A stretch of 64,000 nt of DNA from Candidatus Skiveiella danica (GTDB taxonomy: Bacteria > Pseudomonadota > Gammaproteobacteria > Burkholderiales > Burkholderiaceae_C), in the NCBI GenBank assembly GCA_016721925.1, contig JADKHE010000013.1:186001-250000 (forward strand). Reading direction: 5' to 3'. Both the position numbers and the translations under genes were made by a program. This document shows, one piece after another, positions 25,244 through 34,182 of this stretch (position 1 is the first letter of the stretch; every line of letters starts with the position of its first letter). Below the pieces are notes generated by a model. It made no database searches, was not told the DNA's origin, and saw only the letters and a list, made by a program, of their open reading frames with translations.

Positions 25244-26815
25244 ATGAACCCCGCACCTGCTTCGAACCCACCCGCTTTCCGCGCGATCCCCGACCTGGTT
25301 CGCGAGCACGCTGGCACCGCGCCGCAGCGTCGGGCCCTGGCGCTGGCGGCGGGCACCGAGGTGCGTGCAATCGACTACGCCACGCTCGACGCCCGCATGG
25401 ACCGGGTGGCCGCCGCCCTGCAACGCGACGGTCTGCAGGCCGGGGACGCCATCGCCCTCTGCGCCGCCACCTCCATCGACTACGCCGCCATCTACCTGGG
25501 CGCGCTGCGCGCCGGCGTGGTGGTGGCGCCGCTGGCGCCGGGCAGCACGCCAGAGGCCTTCGCGCGCATGCTGGCCGACGCGGGCGCCCGCCGGCTGTTC
25601 ACCGATGCCGGCTCGGCCGACACCGTGGGCAGCGCGGGACAGGGATCGGTGCCGCGCATCTCGCTAGACGGTTCCGCCGCCGGCCAGCCGCTGGAGGATT
25701 GGCTGGCCGCGCCCGGCAGCCACCCCGCCCCGGTCGCGATCGAGCCCGGCTGGCCCTTCAACATCATCTATTCCTCCGGCACCACCGGCACGCCCAAGGG
25801 CATCGTGCAGTCGCACGGCATGCGCTGGGCGCACGTGATGCGCGGCGCGAAATATGGCTACGGGCCCGACACCATCACGCTGCTGTCCACGCCGCTGTAC
25901 TCCAACACCACGCTGGTGGTGTTCTTCCCCACGCTGGCCTTCGGCGGCGCCGTGCTGCTGATGCCCAAGTTCGACGCAGCCGCCTATCTGCGCCTGGCCG
26001 AAGCCCAACACATCACCCACACCATGCTGGTGCCGGTGCAGTACCAGCGGCTGATGGCCAGGCCCGACTTCGACGCGCACGACCTGTCCAGCTTCCGCAT
26101 GAAGTTCAGCACCAGCGCGCCTTTCAATGCCGCGCTGAAGGCCGACGTGCTGAAACGCTGGCCCGGTGGCCTGGTGGAGTTCTACGGCCTGACCGAAGGC
26201 GGCGGCACCTTCATCCTGGAAGCCCACAACTTCCCCGACAAGCTGCACACCGTCGGTCGCCCGGCCGACGGCCATGACCTGCGCCTGATCGACGAGGCCG
26301 GCGTCGAAGTGCCCCCCGGCGAGGCCGGCGAGGTGGTGGGCCACTCCGGCGGGATGATGACCGGCTACCACGGCCAGCCCGAGAAGACGCGCGAAGCCGA
26401 ATGGTTTGCGCCGGACGGCAAGCGCTTCATCCGCACCGGCGACATCGGCCGCTTCGACGGCGACGGCTTCCTCACCCTGTTCGACCGCAAGAAGGACATG
26501 ATCATCTCGGGCGGCTTCAACGTCTACCCGAGCGACCTGGAGGCCCTGCTGGGCGAACACCCCGCCGTGGCCGAGGCGGCGGTGGTCGGTGTGCCATCGA
26601 CGCAGTGGGGCGAGACGCCGGTGGCCTTCGTCGTGGCCCGCGACGGTCACGCCGTTTCCGCCGAGGCCCTGAAGGACTGGCTGAATGCGCGCGTCGGCAA
26701 GACCCAGCGCCTGAGCGCCCTGCACCTGGTGAGCGAGCTGCCGCGCAGCGCCATCGGCAAGGTGCTCAAACGCGAGTTGCGGGATCGGCATCGAACAGCC
26801 GCCCCGAGGACGTGA
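25244..26815 (+). CDS. AMP-forming acyl-CoA ligase
   Basis: 523 aa ANL-superfamily enzyme that activates a carboxylic acid as acyl-AMP, then forms the CoA ester. P-loop IIYSSGTTGTPKGIVQSH (~residues 170-187), A5 FYGLTEGGGTF, A7 RTGDIGRFDGDGFLTLFDRK, A8 MIISGGFNVYPSDLE and the catalytic Lys in SAIGKVLKREL at the C-terminus are all present. Substrate class (medium-chain, aryl or branched acid) is not decidable. The 3' end is 9 nt from the convergent octaheme cytochrome gene. Confidence 0.92.
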   Translation: MNPAPASNPPAFRAIPDLVREHAGTAPQRRALALAAGTEVRAIDYATLDARMDRVAAALQRDGLQAGDAIALCAATSIDYAAIYLGALRAGVVVAPLAPGSTPEAFARMLADAGARRLFTDAGSADTVGSAGQGSVPRISLDGSAAGQPLEDWLAAPGSHPAPVAIEPGWPFNIIYSSGTTGTPKGIVQSHGMRWAHVMRGAKYGYGPDTITLLSTPLYSNTTLVVFFPTLAFGGAVLLMPKFDAAAYLRLAEAQHITHTMLVPVQYQRLMARPDFDAHDLSSFRMKFSTSAPFNAALKADVLKRWPGGLVEFYGLTEGGGTFILEAHNFPDKLHTVGRPADGHDLRLIDEAGVEVPPGEAGEVVGHSGGMMTGYHGQPEKTREAEWFAPDGKRFIRTGDIGRFDGDGFLTLFDRKKDMIISGGFNVYPSDLEALLGEHPAVAEAAVVGVPSTQWGETPVAFVVARDGHAVSAEALKDWLNARVGKTQRLSALHLVSELPRSAIGKVLKRELRDRHRTAAPRT

Positions 26816-26824
26816 CGCGGCGGA

Positions 26825-27580
26825 TCAGTCCTTTTCCCGCTTCCCGCGCGAATCCCCTTTTCCCCTGGGGCCCTTCTTCTCCATTGAATCCTTGTCGGCG
26901 CTTCGATGGCATTCGACGCAGTTCTCGAAGTCGCTGATGCCCTCCTCCTGGTGCTCCGCACGGATCTTGGCGGGCGTGTGCTCATGGCATCCGTAGCAGG
27001 TGTAGCGGCTGTAGTCGTTGCCGGTGTGACAGGTCACGCACGTGGCGTTGTGGTCCTTGTCCAGAACAAAAGACTTTTCATGGTCGAAGGTCGCCGGCTT
27101 CCAGGCCTGCTGGCTGTGGCACTGCTTGCAATTGCCGTTCACCTTGCTGTGCAGTTTGTCGGCCGGCGCCACGTGGCAGCTGTCGCACTGCTCCCGCACC
27201 GCGGGGCGCAAGAGTTCGTGCGAGAACGGCTTGCGGCTGCGCTGCGTCAGCCGGGGGGCCTGGTGGTCGCTGTGGCAGGCCATGCAGTTCTTTTCGATGA
27301 GTTCCTGGTGAAAAGAGGTCTTCACGCCCTTGGCCTTGCGGACCAGCGGCACGCCCTTGCTGCTGCGCAGGCCGATGTCGGGCAAGGCATGGCAGGCGAT
27401 GCAGCGCTCGGTTGACGCACCGCGCAGCGGCGCGTGGCAGGCAAAGCAGTCGGTATTGAGCTCGGCATGGGCAGCGACCACCGGCCCTGGGCTGACCATC
27501 AGGTGCGGATAGATGAATACCAACGCAATCAGCACCGCCAGGTTGGCCGATATGAGGGCCATGAGCCAACCGCGCTTCAT
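26825..27580 (-). CDS. Octaheme c-type cytochrome with N-terminal membrane anchor/signal
   Basis: 251 aa with eight CxxCH sites in order: CFACH, CIACH, CMACH, CDSCH, CKQCH, CVTCH, CYGCH and CVECH. Residues 1-25 (WLMALISANLAVLIALVFIY) are a signal anchor, so the hemes face the periplasm. Annotated family: cytochrome c3/multiheme type. The tail after the last heme is charged (DKDSMEKKGPRGKGD). ATG 27580 overlaps the cytochrome b stop by 4 nt, so the genes are coupled. It is the distal electron acceptor of the three-gene chain starting at 29420. Confidence 0.92.
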   Translation of the reverse strand: MKRGWLMALISANLAVLIALVFIYPHLMVSPGPVVAAHAELNTDCFACHAPLRGASTERCIACHALPDIGLRSSKGVPLVRKAKGVKTSFHQELIEKNCMACHSDHQAPRLTQRSRKPFSHELLRPAVREQCDSCHVAPADKLHSKVNGNCKQCHSQQAWKPATFDHEKSFVLDKDHNATCVTCHTGNDYSRYTCYGCHEHTPAKIRAEHQEEGISDFENCVECHRSADKDSMEKKGPRGKGDSRGKREKD

Positions 27581-28170
27581 TTCCAGCCCCAGAACAAGAA
27601 CACGGCCACGATGTGCGCCAGAGAAAAGACGCCAAAGGCCAGCGTGATCGGAAAGTGCACCGCGCGCCACTGCTTGACGGCATCGAAGGTCAGGCTGTCC
27701 CAGTAGGTGCTGTCCTCCAGCTCCGCAGCTGTGAGGCCTTGCTGGCGCATCCGTTGCCGGGCCTCCTCCAGGCGTCGGCGCGCCCGGTCCAGCAGGAACT
27801 TCCCGGTCAGCCCGCTGGCCACGTTGACCAGCATGGCCAGCACCGCCAGCACCGCCAGCCAGCCCAGGATCGCATTGAAATGAATGCCGGCATGCACCAG
27901 CACCAGCAGCGAGCCGGCCCAGGCCATACCCTCATGCCAGCGCAGCAGCTGCACCGGCCTGCCGGCACTGATCAGCTTGCGTTTGCGCAGCGAATAGCCG
28001 AAGGACCCCAGGATGAGCAGGACGCCGGGGATTCCCAGATAGCGCCCGATCCAGACCAGGTTGAAATAGTGCAGCAAGGCGTCGCACAGCACCGTGACCA
28101 CCGCGAGGGCTCCAAGCGCCAGATAGAACGGCAGGACTTCGCGGCTGAAGAGGCGGGCTTTCAGGGACAT
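27577..28170 (-). CDS. Membrane cytochrome b-type subunit
   Basis: 197 aa, about five hydrophobic helices. Candidate heme-ligating His residues lie in LLHYFNL, RWHEGMAWAGSLLVLVHAGI and HFPITLAFGVFSLAHIVAVF. A cytoplasmic loop (LLDRARRRLEEARQRMRQQG) lies between helices 4 and 5. Start 28170 shares one base with the stop of the reductase gene (TGATG), and the 3' end overlaps the octaheme gene by 4 nt. It would carry electrons from the cytoplasmic reductase across the membrane to the octaheme cytochrome. Confidence 0.85.
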   Translation of the reverse strand: MSLKARLFSREVLPFYLALGALAVVTVLCDALLHYFNLVWIGRYLGIPGVLLILGSFGYSLRKRKLISAGRPVQLLRWHEGMAWAGSLLVLVHAGIHFNAILGWLAVLAVLAMLVNVASGLTGKFLLDRARRRLEEARQRMRQQGLTAAELEDSTYWDSLTFDAVKQWRAVHFPITLAFGVFSLAHIVAVFLFWGWK

Positions 28171-29420
28171 CACGCCTCCAGTTCCAGTGCCGACGTGGGC
28201 GCTCCGACGCACAGCAGGCAGTGGCCCGCCGCCACGTCGTGGTCGGGCTTGCCGGCATAACGAACGGTTCCGGACAACATTTTGGTCTCACACGCCCCGC
28301 AACCGCCCGATCGGCATCCCGAATCCACTTCCACGCCGTGCCGCTCGGCAAAGTCGAGCAGGTTGTCGTCCTGCCCATCCCAGGTCAGGGTGCGACCGGA
28401 ACGACGGAAATGCACGTCGACCGGCGCGTCCAGAGGTGCCGCGACGGCGCCGCCACCTGGTTCGGCCAGGCGCACCGACGAAGGCCCGAAGGCCTCGAAG
28501 TGGATGTCGCCGGCCGCCACACCCCAGGCGGCCAGCGCCGGAACCAGCGACTCCATCAAGGCCGCCGAACCGCACACATAAAACGCGTGCCGGCCATGCG
28601 GCAACACACGCCGCAGCAGGTCCACGTCGATATGCCCGCTGTGGTGGAAGTCCCTGCCTTGCACATCGTCCGCATCGGGGCGGCTGTAGACCACGTTCAG
28701 ATGAAAACCGGCATGCGAGGCCGCCAGCGATTCCAGTTGCTGCTTGAAAGCCTGTTCACCCCCGTGGCGCACGCCATAGAAGAGATGGATCGGGCGCCCT
28801 GGCTGCTGCGCAAGGCACCAGCGCAGCATGCTCATCATGGGCGTGATGCCGATGCCTCCGCCGATCAGCACGGCGGGCAGATTGGCATCCATGTCGATGT
28901 GGAAATGGCCGGAGGGCGCCTTCACCCGCAGCACGTCGCCTTCGCGGACCCGGTCATGCAGATGGTTCGAAGCCAGCCCGGCCGGCAACCCGGCTTGTCC
29001 GCTCGGGGGCGGGGCGCGCTTGACGGTAATCCGGTAGCTCGCCTCTCCCGGCCGGTCCGACAGCGAGTAGCAGCGCGTGAGGGTCCGCCCCGTGCCTTGC
29101 GCGGCCCCCTCGCCGTCGGCAAGCTGCAACTGAAAGGTCAGGAATTGCCCCGGTTTGAACGCAGGCAAGGTGCCGCCGTCGACGGGTTCGAGATAAAAGG
29201 AACACTGCGTCTGCGCGCGGTCTTCGAACACGCGGCGCACCACACGAAACTCGCGCCAGCCGGGCCAGGCGCCCGTTGGAGCCCCTGCCGCGGGCGCCTC
29301 TGTCAAGGCGTTCGGTTCGCCGGAACGGCTCCGTCGCCGCCACAGCCCCACGCCAAGACCGACGACGACCTGGAACAGCAGCGCCAGACTGATGTAGGTG
29401 AATAGCAGGGGAACGGTCAC
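28170..29420 (-). CDS. Membrane-anchored NAD(P)H:FAD:2Fe-2S oxidoreductase
   Basis: 416 aa. Residues 1-28 are one membrane helix (YISLALLFQVVVGLGVGLW). The FAD domain (~55-170) has the RCYSLSDRPG motif. The NAD(P) domain (~175-310) has LIGGGIGITPMMSML and FYVCGSAALMESL. The C-terminal plant-type ferredoxin (~335-416) has its Cys ligands in CRSGGCGACETK and HCLLC. This is the architecture of reductases such as VanB/NqrF relatives. Start is GTG at 29420 with AGGA upstream. First gene of the operon reductase-cytochrome b-octaheme cytochrome. Confidence 0.9.
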   Translation of the reverse strand: MTVPLLFTYISLALLFQVVVGLGVGLWRRRSRSGEPNALTEAPAAGAPTGAWPGWREFRVVRRVFEDRAQTQCSFYLEPVDGGTLPAFKPGQFLTFQLQLADGEGAAQGTGRTLTRCYSLSDRPGEASYRITVKRAPPPSGQAGLPAGLASNHLHDRVREGDVLRVKAPSGHFHIDMDANLPAVLIGGGIGITPMMSMLRWCLAQQPGRPIHLFYGVRHGGEQAFKQQLESLAASHAGFHLNVVYSRPDADDVQGRDFHHSGHIDVDLLRRVLPHGRHAFYVCGSAALMESLVPALAAWGVAAGDIHFEAFGPSSVRLAEPGGGAVAAPLDAPVDVHFRRSGRTLTWDGQDDNLLDFAERHGVEVDSGCRSGGCGACETKMLSGTVRYAGKPDHDVAAGHCLLCVGAPTSALELEA

Positions 29421-29507
29421 AAACTTTTATCCTGAGACAAGGCGCGGATCATCGTAGACCCAATGGAACCCCCTGTAAGCCGCGCATCAACACCAATGCG
29501 CGTCAAG

Positions 29508-29521
29508 CTGACCTGGATCAA
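29508..29521 (-). promoter_or_regulatory. Possible FNR/ANR-type half-matched site
   Basis: Read on the minus strand: TTGAT-CCAG-GTCAG, where the first half matches TTGAT exactly and the second matches ATCAA at three of five positions. About 88 nt upstream of the reductase start. Plausible for an anaerobically induced electron-transfer operon, but a single imperfect site. Confidence 0.25.
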
Positions 29522-29661
29522 CGTGCTGACCTTTAGCGTGCGGCAGCTTGACCATGCGAAGCCTAGAACTCGCCGAATTCGCGCCACCCTCTCGGCAGGA
29601 GGACAAGGTGTCTGGAACGCACGATCCAAAGAAGAAAGCATGCTGATCGGCCCATCAAAGC

Positions 29662-32208
29662 TCAGGTTCGGCGACCCGCCGACATCCGCTTGACGCCTTC
29701 GAACCACAACAACCCGGCCAGAGCGACACCCACCCCTGCGACCAAAAGGAGCGGTGTCGGCGTGGCAAACGCAAACAGGCGGCTGATGGCGGGAATGCCC
29801 AGCACGCTACCCAGCAAGGCCAGGGTCGCCAATGTGATCCATCCGAACGAGCTGTTGGATGCGCCAGGACCGCGCCAGGACACAGACGACCAGGAACGGT
29901 TCACGTAAATCAGCGCCAGGTTGGACAGCACCAGCACCGTGAACGTCAGCGCGCGTGCCACATCGTCGGATTTCGTGAAGCCACGCGCACCCGAATACAC
30001 CGCCAGCAACAACGCCAACAGTCCGATGCCTTGCCACAGGCCGCGGCCGATGACGGCCGCATCGAACAGACGGGCATCGGGTGCGCGCGGCGGCGCCGCC
30101 ATCGCATCCGCCTCCAGCGGTTCGGCCTCGAAAACGACCGAGCAGGCCGGGTCGATGATGAGTTGCAGGAAAAGGATGTGGACGGGCATCAGCAGCATCG
30201 GCCAGCCCAGCAGCACCGGCACGATCGAGAGGCCCACGATGGGCACGTGCACCGCCACCACGAAGACGATGGCCTTTCGAAGGTTGGCGAACACCCGTCG
30301 GCCATAGCGCACCGCCGTCACGATGGACGCGAAATCATCGTTCAGCAAGACCAGTGCGGCGGCCTCGCGCGCCACGTCGGTTCCGCGCGCACCCATGGCC
30401 ACCCCGATGTGCGCCGCCTTGAGCGCGGGCGCGTCATTGACGCCGTCGCCGGTCATCGCCACAACCTCGCCTCGTGCTCGAAAGGCCTGCACCAGACGCA
30501 GTTTTTGCTCGGGCTGAACCCGGCAAAAGACATGGGTGCCGGGCAGACGCGCCGCCAGCGCCTCGTCACTCAAGTCGGCCAGTTCAGCGCCCGTGATGAC
30601 CGCGCCGTCCGTCGGCAGGCCGACCTGCCGCGCGACCGACAAGGCGGTGGCGGGATGATCACCCGTGATCATCACCACGCGAATGCCGGCCGAACGGCAC
30701 TCGGCGACGGCCTGCGGCACATCGGGACGCACCGGATCTTCCAGCCCGACCAGCCCGAGAAACTCGAATTCGAAATCGTGCTGGTTGGCGGGCAATGCGT
30801 CCGCGGCGAAGACGGCACGCGCCACGCCCAGCACGCGAAGCCCGTCCTTGGCCATGGACGCGACCTGACCCCCGATCTGCTGGTGACGCGCGGCGTCGAG
30901 GTGGCACAGATCGGCGATGGCCTCCGGTGCACCTTTGGCTGCAATCATCCGCTCGCGCATGTCCGGTGACTGCCAGACCCGCGACATCGCCAGCATTTCG
31001 CCGGACAACGGGTAATCTTCGACCAGGGTCCAGTCGGCGTGCAGGTGTTCGGTTTGCGCCAGCAGGCGCTGTCCGGCATCCACAATCGCCGACTCCATCG
31101 GGTCGAAGGCGCGGCGGTGGCTGGCCAGCACCGCATACTCCAGGACTTCGTGCAACGCCTCGGGCACAGGGCCGATGCCAGCTTCCAGTGTGTCATGTGC
31201 GGCCGAGGGGGTCCACAAGCGGCGCACCGCCATGCGGTTGGCCGTGAGCGTCCCGGTCTTGTCCACGCACAACACGGTCGTGGCCCCCAGAAGTTCAACC
31301 GCCGGAATGTTGCGGGCCAGCACGTTTTCGCGCGCCAGCCGCCACGCGCCCAGGCCCAGGAACAGCGTCAGCACCACCGGCAGTTCCTCGGGCAGGATGG
31401 CCATCGCCAGGGTGAGTCCGGCCAGCAAGCCATGCAGCCAGTCCCCTGACGCCATCCACCAGGCCAGCGCAAGTCCGCTGGCCAGCATCAGGCCGACGAC
31501 CGCGATGCGCTTGACAATCTGCGCCGTTTCGCGCTGGATGGGTGTGCTCTGCGTACCCATCCCGGCGAGCGACTTGCCGATCAGGCCCAGTGCGCTACGC
31601 TCTCCGGTCGCCATGACCACGCCGCGCGCCGTACCGCGGGTCACCAGCGTGCCTGAAAACACATGGGCGGGATTTGAATCGCCCGGCGCCGGCAAAGCGC
31701 CATCGGGTCCATCGCCGCCATCGGGCAGCGGTGCGGCCTGCTTGTTCACAGGAACCGACTCTCCCGTCAACAGCGATTCGTCCACGGCCATGTTGGACGA
31801 CTCCAGCAGGCGCATGTCGCCCGGTACCCTGTCGCCCTCCACCAGCAACACGATGTCACCACAGACCAGTTCGCGTCCCGCGATGCGACGCATCTGCCCG
31901 CCACGCACAACCAGGGCGCGCGGACTGGACAGATCGCGCAGCGCCTCCAGCGAGCGCTCGCTGCGACGCTGCTGGAAAAACGTGATGCCCATGACGACAA
32001 AGACAAAGCCCAGCAACATCAGCGCTTCGTGACGATCGCCCAGCGCCATGTAAATGGCGCCGCAAGCCACCAGCAGCAGGAACATGGGCTCCGAAACCAC
32101 GTCACGCAGCAGGCGCAGGACGCCTCGCGGCCTGGACACCGGCAGCTCATTGGCGCCATCCCGGGCCAGACGCTCGCTTGCCTGTAATTCGCTGAGTCCT
32201 TCGTGCAT
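29662..32208 (-). CDS. P-type cation-transporting ATPase
   Basis: 848 aa. Actuator motif LLTGESVPVN, phosphorylation motif VLCVDKTGTLTANRM, nucleotide-binding KGAPEAI and hinge MTGDGVNDAPALKAAHIGVA are all intact, with about ten membrane helices. M4 reads AILPEELPVVLT instead of the PEGLP of Ca2+ pumps, and M6 has LQLIIDPACSVVFE. It therefore belongs to a P2-like bacterial group whose ion is unassigned. No N-terminal heavy-metal (CxxC) domain and no CPC motif, so not a copper or zinc P1B pump. The CDF transporter gene lies 45 nt upstream on the same strand and may be co-transcribed. Confidence 0.93.
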   Translation of the reverse strand: MHEGLSELQASERLARDGANELPVSRPRGVLRLLRDVVSEPMFLLLVACGAIYMALGDRHEALMLLGFVFVVMGITFFQQRRSERSLEALRDLSSPRALVVRGGQMRRIAGRELVCGDIVLLVEGDRVPGDMRLLESSNMAVDESLLTGESVPVNKQAAPLPDGGDGPDGALPAPGDSNPAHVFSGTLVTRGTARGVVMATGERSALGLIGKSLAGMGTQSTPIQRETAQIVKRIAVVGLMLASGLALAWWMASGDWLHGLLAGLTLAMAILPEELPVVLTLFLGLGAWRLARENVLARNIPAVELLGATTVLCVDKTGTLTANRMAVRRLWTPSAAHDTLEAGIGPVPEALHEVLEYAVLASHRRAFDPMESAIVDAGQRLLAQTEHLHADWTLVEDYPLSGEMLAMSRVWQSPDMRERMIAAKGAPEAIADLCHLDAARHQQIGGQVASMAKDGLRVLGVARAVFAADALPANQHDFEFEFLGLVGLEDPVRPDVPQAVAECRSAGIRVVMITGDHPATALSVARQVGLPTDGAVITGAELADLSDEALAARLPGTHVFCRVQPEQKLRLVQAFRARGEVVAMTGDGVNDAPALKAAHIGVAMGARGTDVAREAAALVLLNDDFASIVTAVRYGRRVFANLRKAIVFVVAVHVPIVGLSIVPVLLGWPMLLMPVHILFLQLIIDPACSVVFEAEPLEADAMAAPPRAPDARLFDAAVIGRGLWQGIGLLALLLAVYSGARGFTKSDDVARALTFTVLVLSNLALIYVNRSWSSVSWRGPGASNSSFGWITLATLALLGSVLGIPAISRLFAFATPTPLLLVAGVGVALAGLLWFEGVKRMSAGRRT

Positions 32209-32253
32209 CGCGTTTGCGTGGGGGTGCTCGCGGCTTGTGGGTATGGCGCTCCC

Positions 32254-33210
32254 TCAGCCCACCGTTGAGCGGGAGGGTGCGTGATCCAGGTCCGGTCGGC
32301 GCCACGGGTCCACATGGGTCATCAGGTTCAGCACCCGGTGGCGCTGCAGCACCCGCTGGCGCGCCTCGACGGCGATGTCGTGCCCGGCCTCGACGCTGAT
32401 GTCGGCAGCCACCTCGATGTGCGCGTCCACCACGATCATGTCGCCCATCTTGCGGGTGCGCACATCGTGCACGTTGCACACACCGGGGGTCTCGGTCAGC
32501 GTTCGGCGGATGGCGGCGACTTCCTGCTCGTCCACCGCGCGGTCCATCAGGTCGTGCAGCGCGTCCCAGCTGAAGCTCCATCCCATCCGGGTGACCATGA
32601 AGCCCACGATGGCCGCGGCGATCGGGTCCAGGATCGGGTAGCCCGCCAGGTTGCCGATGATGCCGATGCCGACCACCAGCGAGGACGCCGCATCCGAACG
32701 CGCGTGCCAGGCGTTGGCCACCAGCATGCTCGACTTGACGCGCTTGGCCACCGACAGCATGTAGCGAAACAGCAGCTCCTTGGCGACCAGCGCCCCGCCG
32801 GCCACCCAAAGCGCAATCACATGGACGGTCTGAACGGTTTCCGGCGACTCCAGCTTGCGTGCCGCAGACCACAGCATGCCCAGGCCCACGACCAGCAGCA
32901 AAGTGCCCAGGACCAGCGATGCGGCGTTCTCGAAACGCTGGTGACCGTAGGGATGGTCTTCGTCCGCATCCTTCTTGCTGTGGTGGCTGGCCAGCAACAC
33001 CACGAAGTCGGCCACCAGGTCTGACAGCGAGTGGATGCCGTCGGCGATCAGGCCCTGGGACTTGGCCACGATGCCGATGGCAATCTGGGTGATCGTCAGG
33101 ACCACATTGACCCCGACACTGACCCAGGTGCTGCGGGAGGCGGCGGCGATGCGCTCGGCGGGGCTGTGCTCGGCGTCTTCGGGGTCGTCGGCAAGTTCGG
33201 TGTATTTCAT
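32254..33210 (-). CDS. Cation diffusion facilitator (CDF) family efflux transporter
   Basis: 318 aa. Six membrane helices, with metal-site Asp/His pairs in LIADGIHSLSDL (TM2) and NAWHARSDAASS (TM5), and the DHPYGHQRFE loop typical of CDF proteins. The C-terminal cytoplasmic ferredoxin-like domain (~235-300) carries VDAHIEVAADISVEAGHDIA. The Asp-rich TM sites fit the iron/zinc or manganese branches; ion not decidable. Proton antiport expected. Upstream of, and in line with, the P-type ATPase. Confidence 0.9.
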   Translation of the reverse strand: MKYTELADDPEDAEHSPAERIAAASRSTWVSVGVNVVLTITQIAIGIVAKSQGLIADGIHSLSDLVADFVVLLASHHSKKDADEDHPYGHQRFENAASLVLGTLLLVVGLGMLWSAARKLESPETVQTVHVIALWVAGGALVAKELLFRYMLSVAKRVKSSMLVANAWHARSDAASSLVVGIGIIGNLAGYPILDPIAAAIVGFMVTRMGWSFSWDALHDLMDRAVDEQEVAAIRRTLTETPGVCNVHDVRTRKMGDMIVVDAHIEVAADISVEAGHDIAVEARQRVLQRHRVLNLMTHVDPWRRPDLDHAPSRSTVG

Positions 33211-33291
33211 TCGTCAAGGCCTGTGGGTCATGTCGCGCTGGCGATGGGGTGACTGAGGGGAAGTCTAGGCCACAAGACGCCGGGGCTCGGC

Positions 33292-33456
33292 TCAGGTCAT
33301 GTGCTGGCCGGCTGACACGTCCGCTGCAGGTGCTTCGCCGGGATGTCCGCCCAGATTGAAGGGGATAGTCAGAAAGGCGGCCAGGGCCACCGGCACCAGA
33401 GCGGCGATGACGACGCTGAAGAACGGCAGGACGATGGCGCGCAAGGACGGTGTCAT
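33292..33456 (-). CDS. Small single-pass membrane protein, hypothetical
   Basis: 54 aa from ATG 33456, with AAAGG about 8 nt upstream. One strongly hydrophobic helix (AIVLPFFSVVIAALVPVALA) followed by a short polar tail ending in AGQHMT. A longer frame to 33591 lacks a hydrophobic or family-like extension. Lies 81 nt upstream of the CDF gene on the same strand and could be its operon leader. No known family recognised. Confidence 0.45.
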   Translation of the reverse strand: MTPSLRAIVLPFFSVVIAALVPVALAAFLTIPFNLGGHPGEAPAADVSAGQHMT

Positions 33457-33621
33457 GAAGGAGCCTTTCGGGGTGAGGTGAATCGATGTCAATGCGGCCA
33501 TCTTCGTCCCGCAAGCTGAAGCGCGCCTGAAGGGTTTTCGTCCACGGCCAAGTGTCCGGGCCCGATGCGCCTGTGCAAGAATCAACGCCATGCCGGAGGG
33601 ACGACCCGGCCAGGAGATGAA

Positions 33622-34167
33622 ATGAACCGTGCGGTTTCACTACGGCGACTCGGACTTTCAGGGCTCAGCGCCCTGTTTCTGTCAGCCTGCGCGGGATACA
33701 GCAGCAGCGCGCTCACGCCCGGCGTATCGACACGACCCGAGGTCGAAGCCCGGCTGGGCCAGCCCGCGATGACCTGGAAGAACGCCGACGGCAGCCAGCA
33801 GCTGGCCTTCGCGACCGGCCCGGGCGGCACCCAGACTTTCATGGCGTTCATCGGCCCCGACGGCAAGCTGACGCGCCTCGTCGGTGTGCTCAACGAAGGC
33901 TTCTTCGGCCTCATCCAGGCCGGCATGACCCAGGACCAGGTGCTGCGCCTGCTGGGTCCGTCCAGCGTGCCCTCGATGCCCTACCGGCGCACCGACACGC
34001 TGACCTGGTCCTGGCTGTACTGTCAGAGCCAGAACGTGCAGCAGTACTTCGATGTGAACTTCGATGCAGGCACCGGCCGGGTCCGCTCGATCGGGCAGCA
34101 CCAGTGGACGCATGGATACATGCCCGGCACGCCGCCTTGCGTGATGCAGAACATCGACCTGCCCTGA
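33622..34167 (+). CDS. SmpA/OmlA (BamE)-like outer-membrane lipoprotein
   Basis: 181 aa. Lipoprotein signal with lipobox LSAC at ~residues 15-18, so the mature protein is lipidated. Two repeats of the BamE-type turn are seen: GVSTRPEVEARLGQP (~30) and IQAGMTQDQVLRLLGPSSVP (~95), each followed by a strand with aromatic residues (TWSWLYCQSQNVQQYFDVNF). Probably an envelope lipoprotein with two SmpA/OmlA-like units rather than BamE itself, which is shorter. AGGAG precedes ATG 33622. Confidence 0.8.
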   Translation: MNRAVSLRRLGLSGLSALFLSACAGYSSSALTPGVSTRPEVEARLGQPAMTWKNADGSQQLAFATGPGGTQTFMAFIGPDGKLTRLVGVLNEGFFGLIQAGMTQDQVLRLLGPSSVPSMPYRRTDTLTWSWLYCQSQNVQQYFDVNFDAGTGRVRSIGQHQWTHGYMPGTPPCVMQNIDLP

Positions 34168-34182
34168 CGCGGTCCCTTTTTG

